Position numbers and translations under genes: made by a program. Shown here in pieces: positions 51,480 through 59,590 of a stretch of DNA of 59,590 bases. The stretch's first letter is position 1. Every line of letters starts with the position of its first letter. Location: NCBI GenBank assembly GCA_015067215.1, contig SVMW01000013.1:1-59590 (forward strand), written 5' to 3'. Under the pieces are notes generated by a model. The model was not told the origin of the DNA, did not search any database, and saw only the letters and a program-made list of their open reading frames with translations. This stretch comes from Oscillospiraceae bacterium. GTDB taxonomy: Bacteria; Bacillota; Clostridia; Oscillospirales; Ruminococcaceae.

Positions 51480-52685
51480 ATGGAAATTATAAAATGGGCA
51501 GAAAATAAAATGCCGAAAACAGACGACAAGCAGCTTGCTGTTATGACAATTTCTGATATTGAGAAAGTAAAATCTTTTCATGAAAGTTTTCCGCAGTACA
51601 CACAGACTCCATTGGTAAAGCTGGACAAAATGGCTGAACACCTCGGAGTAAAAGAAATTTATCTCAAAGACGAATCTTACAGATTTGGTCTTAACGCATT
51701 CAAGGTTCTGGGCGGTTCCTTTGCAATGGCACGTTATATTGCAAAAGAAATGAACATGGATGTAAAAGACTTACCATACGATGTTCTTACATCTGACAAG
51801 CTCAGGGAAGAATTCGGTCAGGCTACATTCTTTACAGCTACAGACGGCAACCACGGCCGTGGCGTGGCATGGGCTGCAAACAAGCTCAGACAGAAAGCGG
51901 TAGTGCACATGCCAATCGGCACAACACAGACCCGTCTTGACAATATCCTTGCTGAAGGCGCAACAGCTGACATTACAACATTGAACTATGACGACTGCGT
52001 TCGTCTTGCAGCAAAAGAAGCATCCGAAACACCAAGAGGTGTTATCGTGCAGGACACAGCATGGGACGGTTACGAAGAAATTCCTGCATGGATTATGCAG
52101 GGTTACGGCACAATGGCTATGGAAGCTGAAAAACAGCTTGCAGAATATGGCTGTGAACGTCCTACACATGTTTTTGTACAGGCGGGCGTTGGTTCACTGG
52201 CAGGCAGTGTTGTAGGTTACTTTACAAATCTTTATCCTGACAACCCACCAACATTTGTGGTTGTGGAAGCTGATGTTGCAGCTTGTCTTTACGAAGGCGC
52301 AGCAGCTGCTGACGGTGAAATCAGAATGGTTGGCGGCGATATGCAGACAATTATGGCAGGCCTCGCATGTGGCGAACCAAACACAATTTCATGGGATATT
52401 CTTAAAAACCACGTTAAGGTGTTTATTGCAGCACCTGACTGGGTGGCAGCAAAAGGTATGAGAATGCTTGCTGCACCAATCAAAGGCGATGCTCCTGTAA
52501 CATCCGGTGAATCCGGTGCAGCACCATTTGGTGCTCTTGCAGCAATGATGAGCATGCCTGAATATGCAGACCTTAAAGAAGCAGTTGGTCTTGATGAAAA
52601 CTCAAGAGTTCTTCTGTTCTCTACTGAAGGTGATACCGACCCTGAACGATACAGAAATATTGTATGGGAAGGTAAAGACCGTTAA
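51480..52685 (+). CDS. dpaL: Diaminopropionate ammonia-lyase
   Basis: The 401-residue protein from ATG 51480 (TTAAGGAGGA ahead) is a fold-type II PLP enzyme of the YgeX/DpaL family. The PLP lysine lies in RFGLNAFKVLGGS near residue 78, followed by TATDGNHGRGVAWAA and the Gly-rich VQAGVGSLAGSVVG loop near 243. It converts 2,3-diaminopropionate to pyruvate and two ammonia. It leads a four-gene operon. The gene uses many C-ending and GCA codons, as highly expressed genes do. Confidence 0.93.
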   Translation: MEIIKWAENKMPKTDDKQLAVMTISDIEKVKSFHESFPQYTQTPLVKLDKMAEHLGVKEIYLKDESYRFGLNAFKVLGGSFAMARYIAKEMNMDVKDLPYDVLTSDKLREEFGQATFFTATDGNHGRGVAWAANKLRQKAVVHMPIGTTQTRLDNILAEGATADITTLNYDDCVRLAAKEASETPRGVIVQDTAWDGYEEIPAWIMQGYGTMAMEAEKQLAEYGCERPTHVFVQAGVGSLAGSVVGYFTNLYPDNPPTFVVVEADVAACLYEGAAAADGEIRMVGGDMQTIMAGLACGEPNTISWDILKNHVKVFIAAPDWVAAKGMRMLAAPIKGDAPVTSGESGAAPFGALAAMMSMPEYADLKEAVGLDENSRVLLFSTEGDTDPERYRNIVWEGKDR

Positions 52686-52721
52686 TTGGCAATAAACTGA
52701 GAAAAGGAGGTTTAAATAAAT

Positions 52722-54038
52722 ATGGATTACATTAAAATCAAAGAAGCTGCACAGGCTTATGAAGCTGATATGACAGCGTTTTTGCGAAATATTGTTAAAT
52801 TCCCTGGCGAAAGCTGTGATGAGGAAGCACATATCAACTGTATCGCAGAAGAAATGAAAAAACTTGGTTATGACAAGGTTGAAATTGACCCAATGGGCAA
52901 CGTGCTGGGTTACATGGGCACAGGCGAAAAACTTATAGCTTTTGACTCCCACATTGACACAGTTGGTATCGGCAACATCGACAACTGGAGCTTTGACCCA
53001 TACGAAGGTTTTGAAAGTGATACAGAAATCGGCGGCAGAGGCACATCCGACCAGCTTGGCGGTATCGTTTCATCTGTATACGGTGCAAAAATCATGAAAG
53101 ACCTGGGCTTGCTTCCGGAAGAATACACAGTGGTTGTTGTTGGTACAGTTCAGGAAGAAGACTGTGACGGCCTTTGCTGGCAGTACATTATAAACGAAGA
53201 TAAACTTCGCCCTGAATTTGTAGTATCAACAGAACCTACAGACGGCGGCATCTATCGCGGACAGCGCGGCCGTATGGAAATCAGAGTTGAAGTAAAAGGT
53301 GTATCCTGTCACGGTTCAGCACCTGAACGCGGTGACAATGCAATTTACAAAATGGCTGACATTCTCCAGGACATCCGTTCACTCAACGAAAACGACGCAG
53401 CAGACGAAACTGAAGTTAAAGGCCTTGTAAAGATGCTGGACGAAAAATACAACCCTCAGTGGAAGGAAGCAAGATTCCTTGGCAGAGGCACAGTAACAGC
53501 ATCTGAAATATTCTTTACATCACCAAGCCGTTGTGCTGTGGCTGACTCCTGCGCAGTATCCCTTGACCGCCGCATGACAGCGGGCGAAACATGGGAAAGT
53601 TGTCTGGAAGAAATCCGTCAGCTGCCTAACGTTAAAAAATATGGTGAAGATGTAACAGTTTCTATGTACGAATATGCAAGACCATCCTACAAAGGTCTGG
53701 TATATCCAATAGAATGCTACTTCCCAACATGGGTAATTCCTGAAGACCATAAGGTAACAAAAGCTCTTGAAACAGCTTACAAAAACCTTTATGGCGAAAG
53801 CCGCATAGGACCTGATGAAACTATCGAAATGAGAAAAGCACGTCCGCTTACAGACAAATGGACATTCTCTACAAACGGTGTATCCATCATGGGACGCAAC
53901 GGCATTCCTTGCATCGGCTTTGGCCCTGGTGCTGAAGCTCAGGCACATGCTCCAAATGAAAAAACTTGGAAACAGGATCTTGTAACATGTGCAGCTGTAT
54001 ACGCAGCAATTCCGGAAAGTTATTTAAAAACAGAGTAA
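52722..54038 (+). CDS. ygeY: YgeY-family M20 metallohydrolase
   Basis: The 438-residue M20 peptidase-like enzyme shows the metal site in [10 protein letters not shown] near residue 77, [11 protein letters not shown] near 107, the catalytic QEED near 145 and STEPTD near 172. It belongs to the YgeY group, which in enteric bacteria is encoded beside ygeX (dpaL). It probably removes an N-acyl or N-carbamoyl group from a diamino acid to supply DpaL. It lies 36 bp after dpaL, with AAAAGGAGG ahead. Confidence 0.9.
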   Translation: MDYIKIKEAAQAYEADMTAFLRNIVKFPGESCDEEAHINCIAEEMKKLGYDKVEIDPMGNVLGYMGTGEKLIAFDSHIDTVGIGNIDNWSFDPYEGFESDTEIGGRGTSDQLGGIVSSVYGAKIMKDLGLLPEEYTVVVVGTVQEEDCDGLCWQYIINEDKLRPEFVVSTEPTDGGIYRGQRGRMEIRVEVKGVSCHGSAPERGDNAIYKMADILQDIRSLNENDAADETEVKGLVKMLDEKYNPQWKEARFLGRGTVTASEIFFTSPSRCAVADSCAVSLDRRMTAGETWESCLEEIRQLPNVKKYGEDVTVSMYEYARPSYKGLVYPIECYFPTWVIPEDHKVTKALETAYKNLYGESRIGPDETIEMRKARPLTDKWTFSTNGVSIMGRNGIPCIGFGPGAEAQAHAPNEKTWKQDLVTCAAVYAAIPESYLKTE

Positions 54039-54076
54039 CTTATTCAAGAGAAATAAGTTAACAGGAGGAAATTAAA

Positions 54077-55486
54077 ATGAAAGATAATAAAAAGAAAAAA
54101 TTGAAAATACCTCATATTTTCGTTATTCTTTACGCAATTATTCTGGCAGTATCCGTATTGAGCTACATCATTCCTGCAGGTCAGTATGACCGTGTTCTTG
54201 ACGAAGCAACAGGCAGAATGATCATCGACCCTAACTCTTATCACGTTGTTGAATCTGCACCTACAACACTCTTGCAGTTCTTCAAAGCATTCCCAAGCGG
54301 TTTCGTTGATGCAGGTTGGGTAGTTGTACTTACATTCGCAGTTTGCGGTGGCTTCTATGTTGTTAACAAAACAGGTGCTATCGGCGCTGCAATCCAGTGG
54401 CTCTCCAAAAAACTCAAAAACAACGGTATCCTCATCATCCCTATTCTGATGTCCGTTTTCGCTCTTATCGACTGCTTTATCGGTATGTGCGAACTTACAA
54501 TGGTTTATGTTCCAATCATCCTTCCATTGATGCTCGCATTGGGCTTTGACTCAATGACAGCTGTTGCAACAGCACTTTGCGGTTCCGCAATCGGCTTTAC
54601 ATCCGCTTTGGCTAACCCATTCACAACAATCGTTGGTCAGAAAATCGCTGGTCTTCCATTGATGTCCGGCTGGGGCTTCCGTCTTATCTCTCTGGTTGTT
54701 ATCGGCGTTGTTGGTATCGCATACGTAATGCGTTACGCAGCAAAAGTTAAAAAAGACCCTACATCTTCCTGCATGTACGAAGCTGACCTCGAACTCCGCA
54801 AAGAACTCGAAGCACAGTCTGCACAGGAATACGTACTTACAACACGTCAGAAACTCGCAGGCGTTGTAGCACTTATTATGTTCTGCATCATGGTTTACGG
54901 CGTATTCTCCAAAGGTTGGGACATGCCTGAAATCGGCGGTATCTTCATGGGTATGGCAATCGTTTCCGGTCTTATCTCCGGCATGTCACTTGACGAAATC
55001 TGCGAAACATTCCTCGAAGGCTGTCAGCAGGTTCTCCTCGGCGCTTTGATCGTTGGTATCTCCCGTGGCGTTGCTGTTGTTATGAACGACGCTATGATCA
55101 CTGACACAATCATCCACGCAATGGCTGGCGTTCTCCAGAACCTCCCAGGCGCTGTAACAAGTGTTGGTATGCTTATCGTTCAGACAATTATGAACTTCTT
55201 TATCCCATCCGGTTCCGGCCAGACTGTTGTTACAATGCCTATCATGGCTCCATTGGCTGACCTTGTAGGTGTAACACGTCAGACAGCTGTTCTTGCTCTC
55301 CAGTACGGTGACGGTTTCTCCAACATCTTCTACCCAGTTTCCGGTTACTTTATGGCTACATTGGCTCTTGGTCACGTTCCATATGAAAAGTGGATGAAGA
55401 AAATGCTCCCTCTCTTTGGTATCTGGACAGCAGTAGCAGCAGTGTTTATGGTTATTGCTCAGATGATTCAGTGGGGTCCATTCTAA
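54077..55486 (+). CDS. YfcC-family membrane transporter
   Basis: The 469-residue protein has about 12 hydrophobic segments and the YfcC/ArcD-like features IPHIFVILYAII, SYIIPAGQYDR, then CFIGMCELTMVYVPIILPL and FIPSGSGQTVVTMPIMAPL. The family imports or exchanges carboxylates and amino acids; here it probably brings in the operon substrate. Codon choice is strikingly biased to C-ending codons (CTC, ATC, TCC), unlike the surrounding genes, suggesting very strong expression or a different origin. AACAGGAGGA precedes the start. Confidence 0.88.
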   Translation: MKDNKKKKLKIPHIFVILYAIILAVSVLSYIIPAGQYDRVLDEATGRMIIDPNSYHVVESAPTTLLQFFKAFPSGFVDAGWVVVLTFAVCGGFYVVNKTGAIGAAIQWLSKKLKNNGILIIPILMSVFALIDCFIGMCELTMVYVPIILPLMLALGFDSMTAVATALCGSAIGFTSALANPFTTIVGQKIAGLPLMSGWGFRLISLVVIGVVGIAYVMRYAAKVKKDPTSSCMYEADLELRKELEAQSAQEYVLTTRQKLAGVVALIMFCIMVYGVFSKGWDMPEIGGIFMGMAIVSGLISGMSLDEICETFLEGCQQVLLGALIVGISRGVAVVMNDAMITDTIIHAMAGVLQNLPGAVTSVGMLIVQTIMNFFIPSGSGQTVVTMPIMAPLADLVGVTRQTAVLALQYGDGFSNIFYPVSGYFMATLALGHVPYEKWMKKMLPLFGIWTAVAAVFMVIAQMIQWGPF

Positions 55487-55524
55487 TACTTGATTAATAT
55501 ATTCACATTGAAAGGAAGAGAACA

Positions 55525-56727
55525 GTGGATAATCCAATGAAAAAAAGAATTGATGATATTGCCGGAAAAATTTCTGATGATATTATCAGTTTTGCTCAGA
55601 AAATTGTTCAGACTAAAAGTTTAACCTGTCAGGAAAAAGATGTAGCACTTATGGTGGAAGCCAAAATGAAACAGCTTGGCTATGACGAGGTGTGCATTGA
55701 CGGAACAGGTAATGTTCTGGGACGCATAGGCAACGGCAAAAAGGTGCTTTTGTTTGATTCTCATATGGACACTGTTACAGTTATTGACGAAGCCCAGTGG
55801 GACGACGACCCGTACAGCGGTGTTATAAAAGACGGTAAACTGTATGGCAGAGGCGCAGTGGATATGAAATGTCCTTTGGTTGCCTCTATCTATGGAGCCT
55901 ATATGGCAAAGGAATTGGGACTTGCAGAAGATGTTACAATATATGTTTCTGCATCTACCATGGAAGAGGATTTTGACGGTGAAGCAGTAAAACAGCTGCT
56001 GGAAACAACAGGTCTCAGACCGGACGGCGTTGTTATCTGCGAACCTACAAGCCTTAAAATTGCCACAGGTCATCGCGGACGTGCATTGATTGAGGTTGCA
56101 ATAGAAGGCAAAAGTTGTCACGCAAGCAATCCGAACATCGGCATAAACCCTGTTTATCTTATGGAAGAGATTATTGCAAAAACACAGCAGCTTGCAGCCA
56201 GACTGGATGCCAAAACCGGCGAAAAAGGTTCGGTGGCGCTTACAAACATCTATTGCAGTACACCATCAAACAACTCTGTTCCGCAGGACGCAACCATTAT
56301 TCTTGACCGACGTCTGGCACTTGGTGAAAGCGAAGAAATCATTTCTGCCGAGATGGACGAACTTGTTGCCGGCACAAAAGCCAGCTGGAAGTTCAGCGAT
56401 ATACCATCCCGCAGCTGGACAGGCAAAGACTTTGTATTCCATTCATTCCTTACTGCCTGGAAAATTGAAGAAAATCATCCTTTGGTAACAGGCACAGTTT
56501 CAGCCTATGAAACCGTAACCGGCGAAAAACCGGAACTGTTCCAGATGGGTGCAAGCACCAACGGTGTAACCACAGCAGGGATTTTCCATCTTCCTACAAT
56601 CGTTTTTGGCCCTGGCGATATTGCACAGGCCCATTCAGTAAACGAATACTGCAGTGTTGACAGCATGCTTACAGCAAGCCGTATTTATGCGGCACTGTGC
56701 ATGGGTGACTGGACAAAAGCAGAATAA
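55525..56727 (+). CDS. Second M20-family metallohydrolase (ArgE/DapE/YgeY-like)
   Basis: The 400 residues start at GTG 55525, 13 bases after AAAGGAAGAG; the in-frame ATG at 55537 is farther from the site. M20 motifs are present: LFDSHMDTV near residue 78, GRGAVDMKCP near 110, STMEED near 150 and CEPTS near 170. It is related to the YgeY gene upstream but clearly diverged. Two deacylases in one operon suggest a two-step removal of protecting groups, or two substrates. Confidence 0.88.
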   Translation: MDNPMKKRIDDIAGKISDDIISFAQKIVQTKSLTCQEKDVALMVEAKMKQLGYDEVCIDGTGNVLGRIGNGKKVLLFDSHMDTVTVIDEAQWDDDPYSGVIKDGKLYGRGAVDMKCPLVASIYGAYMAKELGLAEDVTIYVSASTMEEDFDGEAVKQLLETTGLRPDGVVICEPTSLKIATGHRGRALIEVAIEGKSCHASNPNIGINPVYLMEEIIAKTQQLAARLDAKTGEKGSVALTNIYCSTPSNNSVPQDATIILDRRLALGESEEIISAEMDELVAGTKASWKFSDIPSRSWTGKDFVFHSFLTAWKIEENHPLVTGTVSAYETVTGEKPELFQMGASTNGVTTAGIFHLPTIVFGPGDIAQAHSVNEYCSVDSMLTASRIYAALCMGDWTKAE

Positions 56728-56764
56728 TCATTCGTTGTAAAACCTGAACTGACAATATAATTAT

Positions 56765-56807
56765 GCAAAATGAATGGTGAGGAAACTGCCGTATCCATTC
56801 ATTTTGC
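56765..56807 (+). repeat. Inverted repeat after the dpaL operon
   Basis: GCAAAATGAATGG and its exact complement are separated by 17 bp, 38 bp past the M20 stop. No T-run follows. It may protect the mRNA 3' end or attenuate transcription. Confidence 0.6.
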
Positions 56808-56922
56808 AATTCATGTGAAACAAAGCAGAATTACAGTTTTGTTTCAGATGAATATAGAATAGATTGATTTAACATAATTTTCTCTATAGATATCAAAAAT
56901 TAAAGATAGAGAATACTCCTCT

Positions 56923-56967
56923 TATAAAAGATATACCGCAGGTCTGACCTGCGGTATATCTTTTATA
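56923..56967. terminator. Long hairpin, probable terminator of the dpaL operon
   Basis: A perfect 21-bp stem beginning TATAAAAGATATACC with a 3-nt loop has U-rich 3' strand (ATCTTTTATA). It lies in the convergent gap before the EamA gene. The rest of 56728-57124 is AT-rich with no gene. Confidence 0.75.
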
Positions 56968-57064
56968 TATTAATCATAATTCCTGCGATAGGTATAATTG
57001 GTATCCCTGTCTTTTAAATTCGTATTGGATATATCGGTATTATAGTAAACTGCTGTTTAAAAAC

Positions 57065-57093
57065 AATAGGCACAGTCATTGGCTGTGCCTATT
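57065..57093 (-). terminator. Terminator of the EamA transporter gene
   Basis: AATAGGCACAG pairs perfectly with CTGTGCCTATT. On the minus strand GTTTTTAAA follows. Confidence 0.85.
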
Positions 57094-57124
57094 AAAGTTT
57101 GAATAAATCTGTTTGTGGGTGTTT

Positions 57125-57997
57125 TTATCTTGAATTTTTTGTTGTTGCGTTGTCAAATGCCACTGTAATACCAGCCAGAATTACCAACACACAGCCTGCA
57201 ATGCCTTTTAATGCTATGGCTTCTTTATAAATAATCATACCTGCTGCAAAACTTGTTACAGGTTCCAGCATATTCAGCACAGATGCTGTGGATGCCCCTA
57301 GAGTTTTGATGCCGTATGTCAGCAAAAACAGTGACATAACTGTGCAGAAAACTGCAATTGTCAGCACTAGTCCCAACGCTAATGGTGTAGGAGGCAACAT
57401 CATTTCTTTTGTAATCATTGCCTTGATACCGAAGAATACACAGGCAAAACAGCTTACATAAAATACAATGACCAGTCCGTGTAATGAAGCGAACTTCAGC
57501 TTTTTACTAGCGATAACATAAGAAGCGTATGTGATACCACTGCCTATTGCCAGCAGAATGCCCACAACAGAAAGGCTGGAAAAATCTGACATAAGTACTA
57601 GACCTTCCAAGGCACACAGACAGGCAATAGTTTTAAACACTGTAATTTTTTCTTTAAATACCATAGCCATTGTGACTGTAACAAACAATGGATATGTAAA
57701 GTGAAGCATTGTGGCGAGTCCTGTAGGAATCAGTGAATAAGATATTGTCAGCAGTGCCATGGTAGCGCCAAAACCAATAATACCCATAACAACCATTTCA
57801 GCAATTTGTCTTGCCGAAGCTTGCATGTTAATACCTAAAACCTTAAGCATTATAAAAGAGACAATGGCAGAGAAGAATAGCCTGTAAAATACCACAGAAC
57901 CGCTGGTCATTCCTTCCATCAAAGCTCTCTTGGTGAAAATAGGCATTATGCCATACAGAAAACTGGCTGCTACAACAGCCAGTACACCTTTTTTCAT
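57125..57997 (-). CDS. EamA/DMT-family transporter
   Basis: From ATG 57997 (TTTGAGGAATG ahead) the protein has 290 residues and ten membrane segments in two EamA repeats. The second repeat is seen in LLTYGIKTLGASTASVLNMLEPVTSFAAG near residue 235. The family exports amino acids, purines or other metabolites. As cargo of the island it may export surplus amino acid or ammonia-linked products of the catabolic operon, but the sequence does not show a substrate. Confidence 0.88.
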   Translation of the reverse strand: MKKGVLAVVAASFLYGIMPIFTKRALMEGMTSGSVVFYRLFFSAIVSFIMLKVLGINMQASARQIAEMVVMGIIGFGATMALLTISYSLIPTGLATMLHFTYPLFVTVTMAMVFKEKITVFKTIACLCALEGLVLMSDFSSLSVVGILLAIGSGITYASYVIASKKLKFASLHGLVIVFYVSCFACVFFGIKAMITKEMMLPPTPLALGLVLTIAVFCTVMSLFLLTYGIKTLGASTASVLNMLEPVTSFAAGMIIYKEAIALKGIAGCVLVILAGITVAFDNATTKNSR

Positions 57998-58170
57998 AAA
58001 ATCATTCCTCAAAAAGTTATAGAAATATATTACAATAAATGGCAATGAAATTCAAGACAGGCTACTTTATACGGTATACTAAATATTCTGTTATAGCGTG
58101 GGAATGGAACGGTAATTTTGAGATTTACTAATTGACACTGTAATAAATTACGAGCATATAATGATATTAG

Positions 58171-58380
58171 GGAAAAACTCAGAGTTCTAGAATCAATTGC
58201 ATTTCTAATGAATTTATAAGGAATGTGATTAAAACCAATACACTAGAGATAGTGTTGTTTGATTTTAATGATATTACAAAAGAATTCGAAATTAGGAAAT
58301 CTGAAATATACTCCATGACAAAAGTTGAAGATTATTTTAATTCTATACATGAGATGTTAAATCAACCTGAAATAGAATAA
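58171..58380 (+). pseudogene. Possible 3' remnant of an AT-rich gene at the island edge
   Basis: An open frame without a plausible start encodes about 69 residues. It ends in an acidic helix (MTKVEDYFNSIHEMLNQPEIE) and a TAA, just before the arm repeats at 58400. In integrative elements the arm sites follow the last mobility gene, so this may be all that is left of one. I do not recognise the sequence. The region 57998-58170 is AT-rich and shows nothing else. Confidence 0.35.
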
Positions 58381-58399
58381 TGGAATAAAAGCAAATAAT

Positions 58400-58431
58400 T
58401 TGTCACAACTTTTGTCACAACTTTTTGCGTA
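58400..58431. repeat. Candidate integrase arm-type repeats, site B
   Basis: TGTCACAAC occurs twice, 13 bp apart, followed by TTTTTGCGTA. It matches site A at 49154-49191 in order and spacing. Confidence 0.55.
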
Positions 58432-58510
58432 TTTTAATGTTATTTTAAGTGTTTTAGCGTAAATTGATTAAAATATAGTATTCGAATAATTTTTATTGCA
58501 ATAAAACAAA

Positions 58511-58846
58511 AAAGCCCTGAAATTGTACATTTCAGGGCTTTTTGATGTTATTTTTCGCTGTTTTTGGGCAAAAAACGGTATAAAAAACAAAAAACCGACA
58601 TCTTTTGGATGTCGGTTTTTATGGTGCGCTGGAAGGGTGAGGGAGCTGACCGCCGCCGGTGGCGGATACAGGGAAGCGGACGAAGGGAAAACAACAAGCA
58701 GACAAGGCTGCGCCCAAGCTGCCGCAGTATGCGCCGATTGTTTTTCAGGGAGAACCCTCTCGGGTTCGAGTCCATCTGAAATATGCGTATATAAAACAAA
58801 AAAGCAGCTAACTTTCGTTAACTGCTTCTTATGGTGCGCTGGAAGG
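58511..58846 (-). repeat. Island-flanking repeat, right copy (tRNA 3' end/terminator array)
   Basis: This is the near-identical counterpart of 49246-49578. On the minus strand it reads a tRNA-like end CTTCCAGCGCACCA with terminator, the GAACCC-GAGA-GGGTTC hairpin, the CGCCACCGGCGG segment, and a second tRNA-like end with a perfect terminator ACCGACATC/GATGTCGGT. The closing GCCCTGAAAT hairpin lies at the left. Its right end interrupts a trmH-family gene. Confidence 0.9.
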
Positions 58847-58953
58847 CCCTCGCCGTGGGGTTCGTTGTAATGCAGCAGCTGGTTTTCGCTGAGACGGGCA
58901 AAAACATCAAGCTGCGGGGAAGAAAAATCGGTTATATGAATAATGTTGGACAT
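58847..58953 (-). pseudogene. 5' fragment of a TrmH/SpoU-family RNA methyltransferase gene
   Basis: ATG 58953 starts MSNIIHITDFSSPQLDVFAR, and the frame continues through LSENQLLHYNEP to about residue 36, where the repeat begins. LDVYARLTENQLLHYNEP is a segment I know from the N-terminus of clostridial TrmH-like methyltransferases of about 270 residues. The remaining 85% of the gene is not in the window. The gene is therefore broken by the island's right end, unless the distal part still lies past the left end outside this window. Confidence 0.72.
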
Positions 58954-59050
58954 ATCGGTCTCCGTGTATGGAATAGTGTGTTTTATAAAAATATTGAAAC
59001 ATGTTTTATGCGGTAAGGCAAGACAGTTGGAATGTGTATGCAATAAAAAA

Positions 59051-59083
59051 CCGCCGAAAGTGCAGCGGTGCGCATTTCGGCGG
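59051..59083 (-). terminator. Terminator of the partial LuxR gene
   Basis: CCGCCGAAA pairs with TTTCGGCGG, followed on the minus strand by six T residues. Confidence 0.85.
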
Positions 59084-59138
59084 GTGATTATGTAAATTTT
59101 CTGCTGCTGATAAAGCGGCATCGGTATATTGGCGGATA

Positions 59139-59590
59139 TCACTGTTTTGTCTGCGCAAGTTTTGTTTTTACGGACTTTATATGCTTGTGCAGTTCCAGCA
59201 GTTCCTTGCGGGTGGAAACGCCAAGTTTGCTGTAAATATTGCGGTTGTGAAATTTCAGGGTGGATTCCTTTATATCCATACTTGCCAGAAGTTCCTTTGT
59301 GGTAACTCTGGAAATATATGCATCATAGATGGTTTTTTCTGTGGCAGTAAGGGTGCTCAGCCCTGAGATAAAGTTTTCGATGCGCTCGGGAGAAATTGCC
59401 GCTGCGTCCAGCGGTTTTTCAAGCATAATGTCCGTTGCAGTATTTTCTTCTGCAGTGTAGGTCTGTACCTGTTCGACCTGTTTTACAATTGAACGCATCT
59501 TCTGATACTCGTTCATAACAAGGTGAACACCAAGCAGGAACAGTTCGCTGATTATGTAGGAAACAGAAAGCATTTCAAAATCAATATGTG
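59139..59590 (-). CDS. Membrane LuxR-type regulator, C-terminal part (continues beyond the window)
   Basis: The open frame enters from the window edge with no start needed. It reads HIDFEMLSVSYIISELFLLGV, a last membrane segment very like NYEFLSISYLVTEVYLLGL of the regulator at 40927. After a linker of about 60 residues comes a LuxR HTH (LTATEKTIYDAYISRVTTKELLASMDIKESTLKFH, then NIYSKLGVSTRKEL). It is thus a second member of the same one-component membrane LuxR family. Its N-terminal sensor lies outside the window, and its target genes are unknown. Confidence 0.82.
   Translation of the reverse strand, partial: HIDFEMLSVSYIISELFLLGVHLVMNEYQKMRSIVKQVEQVQTYTAEENTATDIMLEKPLDAAAISPERIENFISGLSTLTATEKTIYDAYISRVTTKELLASMDIKESTLKFHNRNIYSKLGVSTRKELLELHKHIKSVKTKLAQTKQ

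Noticed and set aside
58468-59142. A 224-residue minus-strand frame across the right repeat
   Set aside because: It is a chimera. Its middle part is the start of a trmH-like gene and its end reads through the tRNA-like repeat and terminators. The matching frame at 49230-49646 has the same artefactual tail.

Overview
The window looks like a chromosomal piece of a spore-forming, low-to-medium G+C Gram-positive anaerobe of class Clostridia. The signs are spo0A, spoIVB, a SpoIIQ-type M23 protein and a DacF-type carboxypeptidase, many lipoproteins with Gram-positive lipoboxes, AGGAGG ribosome binding sites, a monomeric [FeFe]-hydrogenase and a 4-hydroxybutyrate dehydrogenase. An Oscillospirales/Ruminococcaceae-like host is my guess; no rRNA is present to test it.

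Layout. 1-11.4 kb: cell-envelope genes. These are a polysaccharide export ABC pair with rfbC, a SpoIIQ-like protein, a large PMT-type mannosyltransferase, a glycerophosphodiesterase, an MBOAT/SGNH acyl-transfer pair and a foldase lipoprotein. 11.6-16.2 kb: [FeFe]-hydrogenase, spo0A copy 1, a lone ABC ATPase and spoIVB. 16.2-23.5 kb: a small MITE-like element, an XRE-regulated ABC exporter, an aldo/keto reductase, a lipoprotein, asnA and a D-Ala-D-Ala carboxypeptidase. 23.7-29.1 kb: a heavy-metal P-type ATPase with a separate HMA protein and a double palindromic operator, spo0A copy 2, an EcsC-family gene and 4-hydroxybutyrate dehydrogenase. The two spo0A copies lie in a 954-bp direct repeat that differs at only two bases.

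29.2-48.4 kb is the most system-like part. Eleven minus-strand genes (XpaC, TelA, lipoprotein, TPM, zinc-ribbon, DUF6935-like lipoprotein, DUF4428-like, SPFH-zinc ribbon, two 5'-nucleotidase paralogues, a cysteine-rich protein) diverge from a plus-strand arm. The plus arm holds a membrane-anchored LuxR regulator, a protein of nine zinc-knuckle-like repeats, an MscS channel, a metallo-beta-lactamase-fold lipoprotein, a membrane protein, a soluble paralogue of the DUF6935-like lipoprotein and a frameshifted lipoprotein. Phased GGGTnAT/ACCC motifs occur both in the divergent promoter region and in front of the repeat protein, suggesting one regulon. I infer an envelope surveillance or homeostasis locus run by the LuxR protein.

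49.1-58.95 kb is a genomic island. Its edges carry tRNA-3'-end/terminator repeats (five copies of the tRNA 3' core, one of them a 45-nt remnant of tRNA-Arg(ACG) cut at the anticodon loop), paired TGTCACAAC-type repeats that resemble integrase arm sites, and a trmH-family methyltransferase gene truncated by the right-hand repeat. No integrase remains. The cargo is a GntR-controlled operon for amino-acid catabolism (diaminopropionate ammonia-lyase, YgeY hydrolase, YfcC transporter, M20 hydrolase) plus an EamA transporter. The window ends inside a second membrane LuxR regulator related to the one at 40.9 kb.
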